A DNA stretch of 64,000 nucleotides from Lithodes maja (lineage: Eukaryota; Arthropoda; Malacostraca; Decapoda; Lithodidae): NCBI GenBank assembly GCA_037953745.1, contig JBAKBP010000761.1:124001-188000 (forward strand), written 5' to 3'. The position numbers were made by a program, and so were the translations under genes. Below are positions 62,258 through 64,000 of this stretch, piece after piece. The first letter of the stretch is position 1. The number at the start of each line of letters is the position of its first letter. Under the pieces are notes generated by a model, which was given only the letters and a program-made list of their open reading frames with translations, had not been told where the DNA came from and searched no databases.

Positions 62258-63974
62258 TTATACCCTGCACCACAACAACTCTGGCCGCATTTATCGGTTT
62301 CCCTGTGAAGTTCCTCAACAAAGTTTGCGAAGCCCCCGTATCCCTCAGCAAGTCAACCCTCCGTAGTTCACTCCCCCAGCTCACAAACCCGTGTCCCCGA
62401 TGGCTACAGAAAGTGTCCCGGACAGGTGTCGAGCCTTCCGTACGCTTCTTTACCGCGTGTGCCTCAGCTGCTGACAACCTACCCCGGGCAGTTGCTGCAG
62501 CCTTCAGAGACACACCGATACTGTGAACCAATGACACCGGCTTAGCGGGAGTGTTACTAGGGCACTCACGTGAATAATGGCCTAGCTTCTGACATTTGTA
62601 ACATTTCACATCCCCAATGGGCTTCTTCCCTTGTGCGGGCGAAGAAGGGGCCTGACCTTTAGTAAACGGGAGAGGCTTGTGTTTGTAGGTGTTATTAGGT
62701 GCAATGCATTTAGTGTGGTTATGTGTGTCATAGGATTTGTTATTATCGAAAACTCTGGTGGGTGGGGTATAGCGCCCCTTCTGCCCTGACTCAGCCCTCT
62801 GAGCGGCACCGCAACCACGAATCAATGATAATCTGAGGTCTGCCATCTTGGCAGCCTCCTCTACTGTCTTGGGACATTTTTCCTTAATGTTCAGCGTTAG
62901 ATCGGTTCCAGTGCATTTGTAAAACTGTTCCAGATAGAAAAGTTGCTTAATTTCCTCAGCCGACTCTGCGTGCTCGGACCGAAACCAGTTATTACCTGCA
63001 TCTGTTAAGTCCCGTGCGTGCTCCATAAAACTGACGTCGCTCTTCTTATTCACGCCACGGAACTTCAATCTATAAGTTTCGGGTTGCAGTTCGTAGGCCC
63101 GGAGCACAGCCTCCTTCACCAGTCCATACACTACACTCTCGTCCAGTGACAGTGCATCGTAGGCTTTCAACCCCTTACCCACTAGACGTGATGAAACTAA
63201 TGCTGCCCATTTAACCTCCGGCCAGTCATACTCACGACACTTCTTTTCGAAACGAGCAAAAAACTCAGTCACTGCTGTCTCATCAAATGCGGGTACTAAC
63301 TTAATTAAATGCGAAAGTGAGTCTGTAACCCAGTGCCCACCACCGAGATGACGCCCCGTGGTCTCTACTCTAGACTTCTCGACATCCATTTCAGCCTGGT
63401 ACCTGGTTGCATCCTGATTGGCTTGGATTTTAGCAACCTCTATGCGTTCTATACTAGCCTGTTGTATCTGAGTCTCCTGCAGCTTAAACTTAGCTAGTTC
63501 TAGCTGAAATAACATCTCAGGAGACAGGCCTGGGGGGGGAGAGCACAAAATGGGGGATCCACACCGAGACGTGTTTACGGGTAAGCCAGCTTGCCCTTGA
63601 GAACCCTCCTGCTGCATCGTGCTAAGACTCGCTGGCTGAGGGCCCAGCTCAGGGGTAGAGTGGAATGGAGGCTTGGAGGGAACCCCCCAAGACCCCACTC
63701 CACCCACCGCCCCATCGCCATCACCCAACAAACATGCCACCAAATTCTTCTTGGGCCAACTGTCAGGACAGTCCCGCCCCAAAACCGTGGCTAAACAGCG
63801 AAGACCGTAACAATCAATAGCCTGCAGGCGCTGTTCGGTCAAAGGTGTCTGCAAAAATGCCCGGGCATCCCTCTCTCCACTTATAACACTCCCCTCCCTA
63901 AACATCTGTTGTACTTGCTGGTTACTAGGCTGTACCGTGTTATCCTCCCCCGTAAATGATGAGTCATTAGACAT
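62175..63974 (-). CDS. G2 Gag and protease N-terminus
   Basis: The frame runs 599 codons from ATG 63,974. A short helical region (about residues 160-215) precedes a capsid-like region conserved with G1 (HLIKLVPAFDETAVTEFFARF, WAALVSSRLVGKGLKAYDAL, VLRAYELQPETYRLKFRGV, LFYLEQFYKCTGTDLTL). A zinc knuckle CYKCQKLGHYSREC sits at about 456-469. The protease active-site motif DTGASQTL lies near 543. After VVVQGINATRS the frame diverges from G1 because of the single-base insertion. Gag forms the particle and binds RNA through the knuckle. Confidence 0.93.
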   Translation of the reverse strand: MSNDSSFTGEDNTVQPSNQQVQQMFREGSVISGERDARAFLQTPLTEQRLQAIDCYGLRCLATVLGRDCPDSWPKKNLVACLLGDGDGAVGGVGSWGVPSKPPFHSTPELGPQPASLSTMQQEGSQGQAGLPVNTSRCGSPILCSPPPGLSPEMLFQLELAKFKLQETQIQQASIERIEVAKIQANQDATRYQAEMDVEKSRVETTGRHLGGGHWVTDSLSHLIKLVPAFDETAVTEFFARFEKKCREYDWPEVKWAALVSSRLVGKGLKAYDALSLDESVVYGLVKEAVLRAYELQPETYRLKFRGVNKKSDVSFMEHARDLTDAGNNWFRSEHAESAEEIKQLFYLEQFYKCTGTDLTLNIKEKCPKTVEEAAKMADLRLSLIRGCGAAQRAESGQKGRYTPPTRVFDNNKSYDTHNHTKCIAPNNTYKHKPLPFTKGQAPSSPAQGKKPIGDVKCYKCQKLGHYSRECPSNTPAKPVSLVHSIGVSLKAAATARGRLSAAEAHAVKKRTEGSTPVRDTFCSHRGHGFVSWGSELRRVDLLRDTGASQTLLRNFTGKPINAARVVVVQGINATRSLPTCEVGVESGRGVQGAGCRDR

Positions 63975-64000
63975 AGTGCTGGTTATACAATTGCTGTTCA
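63975..64000 (-). other. G2 5' untranslated edge
   Basis: Only 26 bases upstream of the gag ATG are inside the window. The primer-binding site and 5' LTR should lie just beyond 64,000. Confidence 0.6.

Larger units (their letters stand above)
56819..64000 (-). mobile_element. G2: Ty3/gypsy element with integrase before RT (5' LTR outside window)
   Basis: A 3' LTR, polypurine tract and coding order gag - protease - integrase - RT - RNase H read on the minus strand. Only two frame breaks were found (about 62,245 and about 60,270). It is related to G1 in Gag, protease, RT and LTR ends but clearly diverged. The integrase-first order is known for Gmr1-like gypsy elements. It continues past 64,000. 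Confidence 0.92.

Overview
This is eukaryotic DNA made almost entirely of transposable elements. Nearly every recognisable open frame is an element protein: LINE endonuclease/reverse transcriptase, DIRS-type reverse transcriptase plus tyrosine recombinase, Ty3/gypsy Gag-Pol, hAT and Tc1/IS630-type transposase. No bacterial operon, CRISPR array, rRNA or tRNA gene was found. The mixture (DIRS1-like elements, gypsy elements with integrase ahead of reverse transcriptase, several CR1/jockey-type LINEs, TTAA-targeting MITEs, long GA, poly-G and poly-A runs) suggests an arthropod, perhaps a decapod crustacean. The species is inferred, not shown.

Layout. 1-3.3 kb: an intact DDE-transposase-like gene on the minus strand and a GA-rich microsatellite. 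3.6-4.6 kb: a 429-bp TTAA element (T3) beside a DIRS 3' relic (DIRS-D). 5.9-10.67 kb: LINE-1, with a zinc-finger ORF1 and EN-RT pol, split by MITE M1. About 10.7-18.66 kb: a degenerate DIRS (DIRS-C) holding a solo gypsy LTR (target duplication CTCT) and MITE M3. 19.27-55.8 kb: one LINE (LINE-A) broken into four pieces by later insertions. The first break (20,660-42,001) is MITE M4. M4 contains TTAA element T2, which holds LINE-B, which holds MITE M2. M4 also contains DIRS-A (23,476-41,578), which holds a complete-looking gypsy insertion (G1) and MITE M5, which holds a hAT element. The second break (about 42,130-53,742) is DIRS-B, which carries LINE-C, a short retroposon, MITE M6 and LINE-D. 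The third break (54,079-55,037) is a small CAG-ended element. 55,834-56,270 is a 31-bp tandem array. 56,819 to the window end is a second gypsy element (G2) on the minus strand, with its 3' LTR inside and its 5' LTR outside the window.

How the parts relate. Removing one TTAA plus the MITE at four sites (M1, M2, M4, M6) restores codon-by-codon reading of the interrupted element, so insertion order can be read directly. DIRS-A and DIRS-B both show left and right inverted terminal repeats, an extended right repeat, and an internal region complementary to the joined ends. This is the layout known for DIRS1-type replication through a circular intermediate. G2 has the order gag-protease-integrase-RT-RNase H. 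G1 has LTRs in which I saw no difference, but has lost integrase and the RT active site while keeping one 1,291-codon frame, so it looks like a recent insertion mobilised in trans.

Limits. Element ends were found by eye from target duplications and from comparing copies inside this window. Clade names and divergence need searches I could not run.
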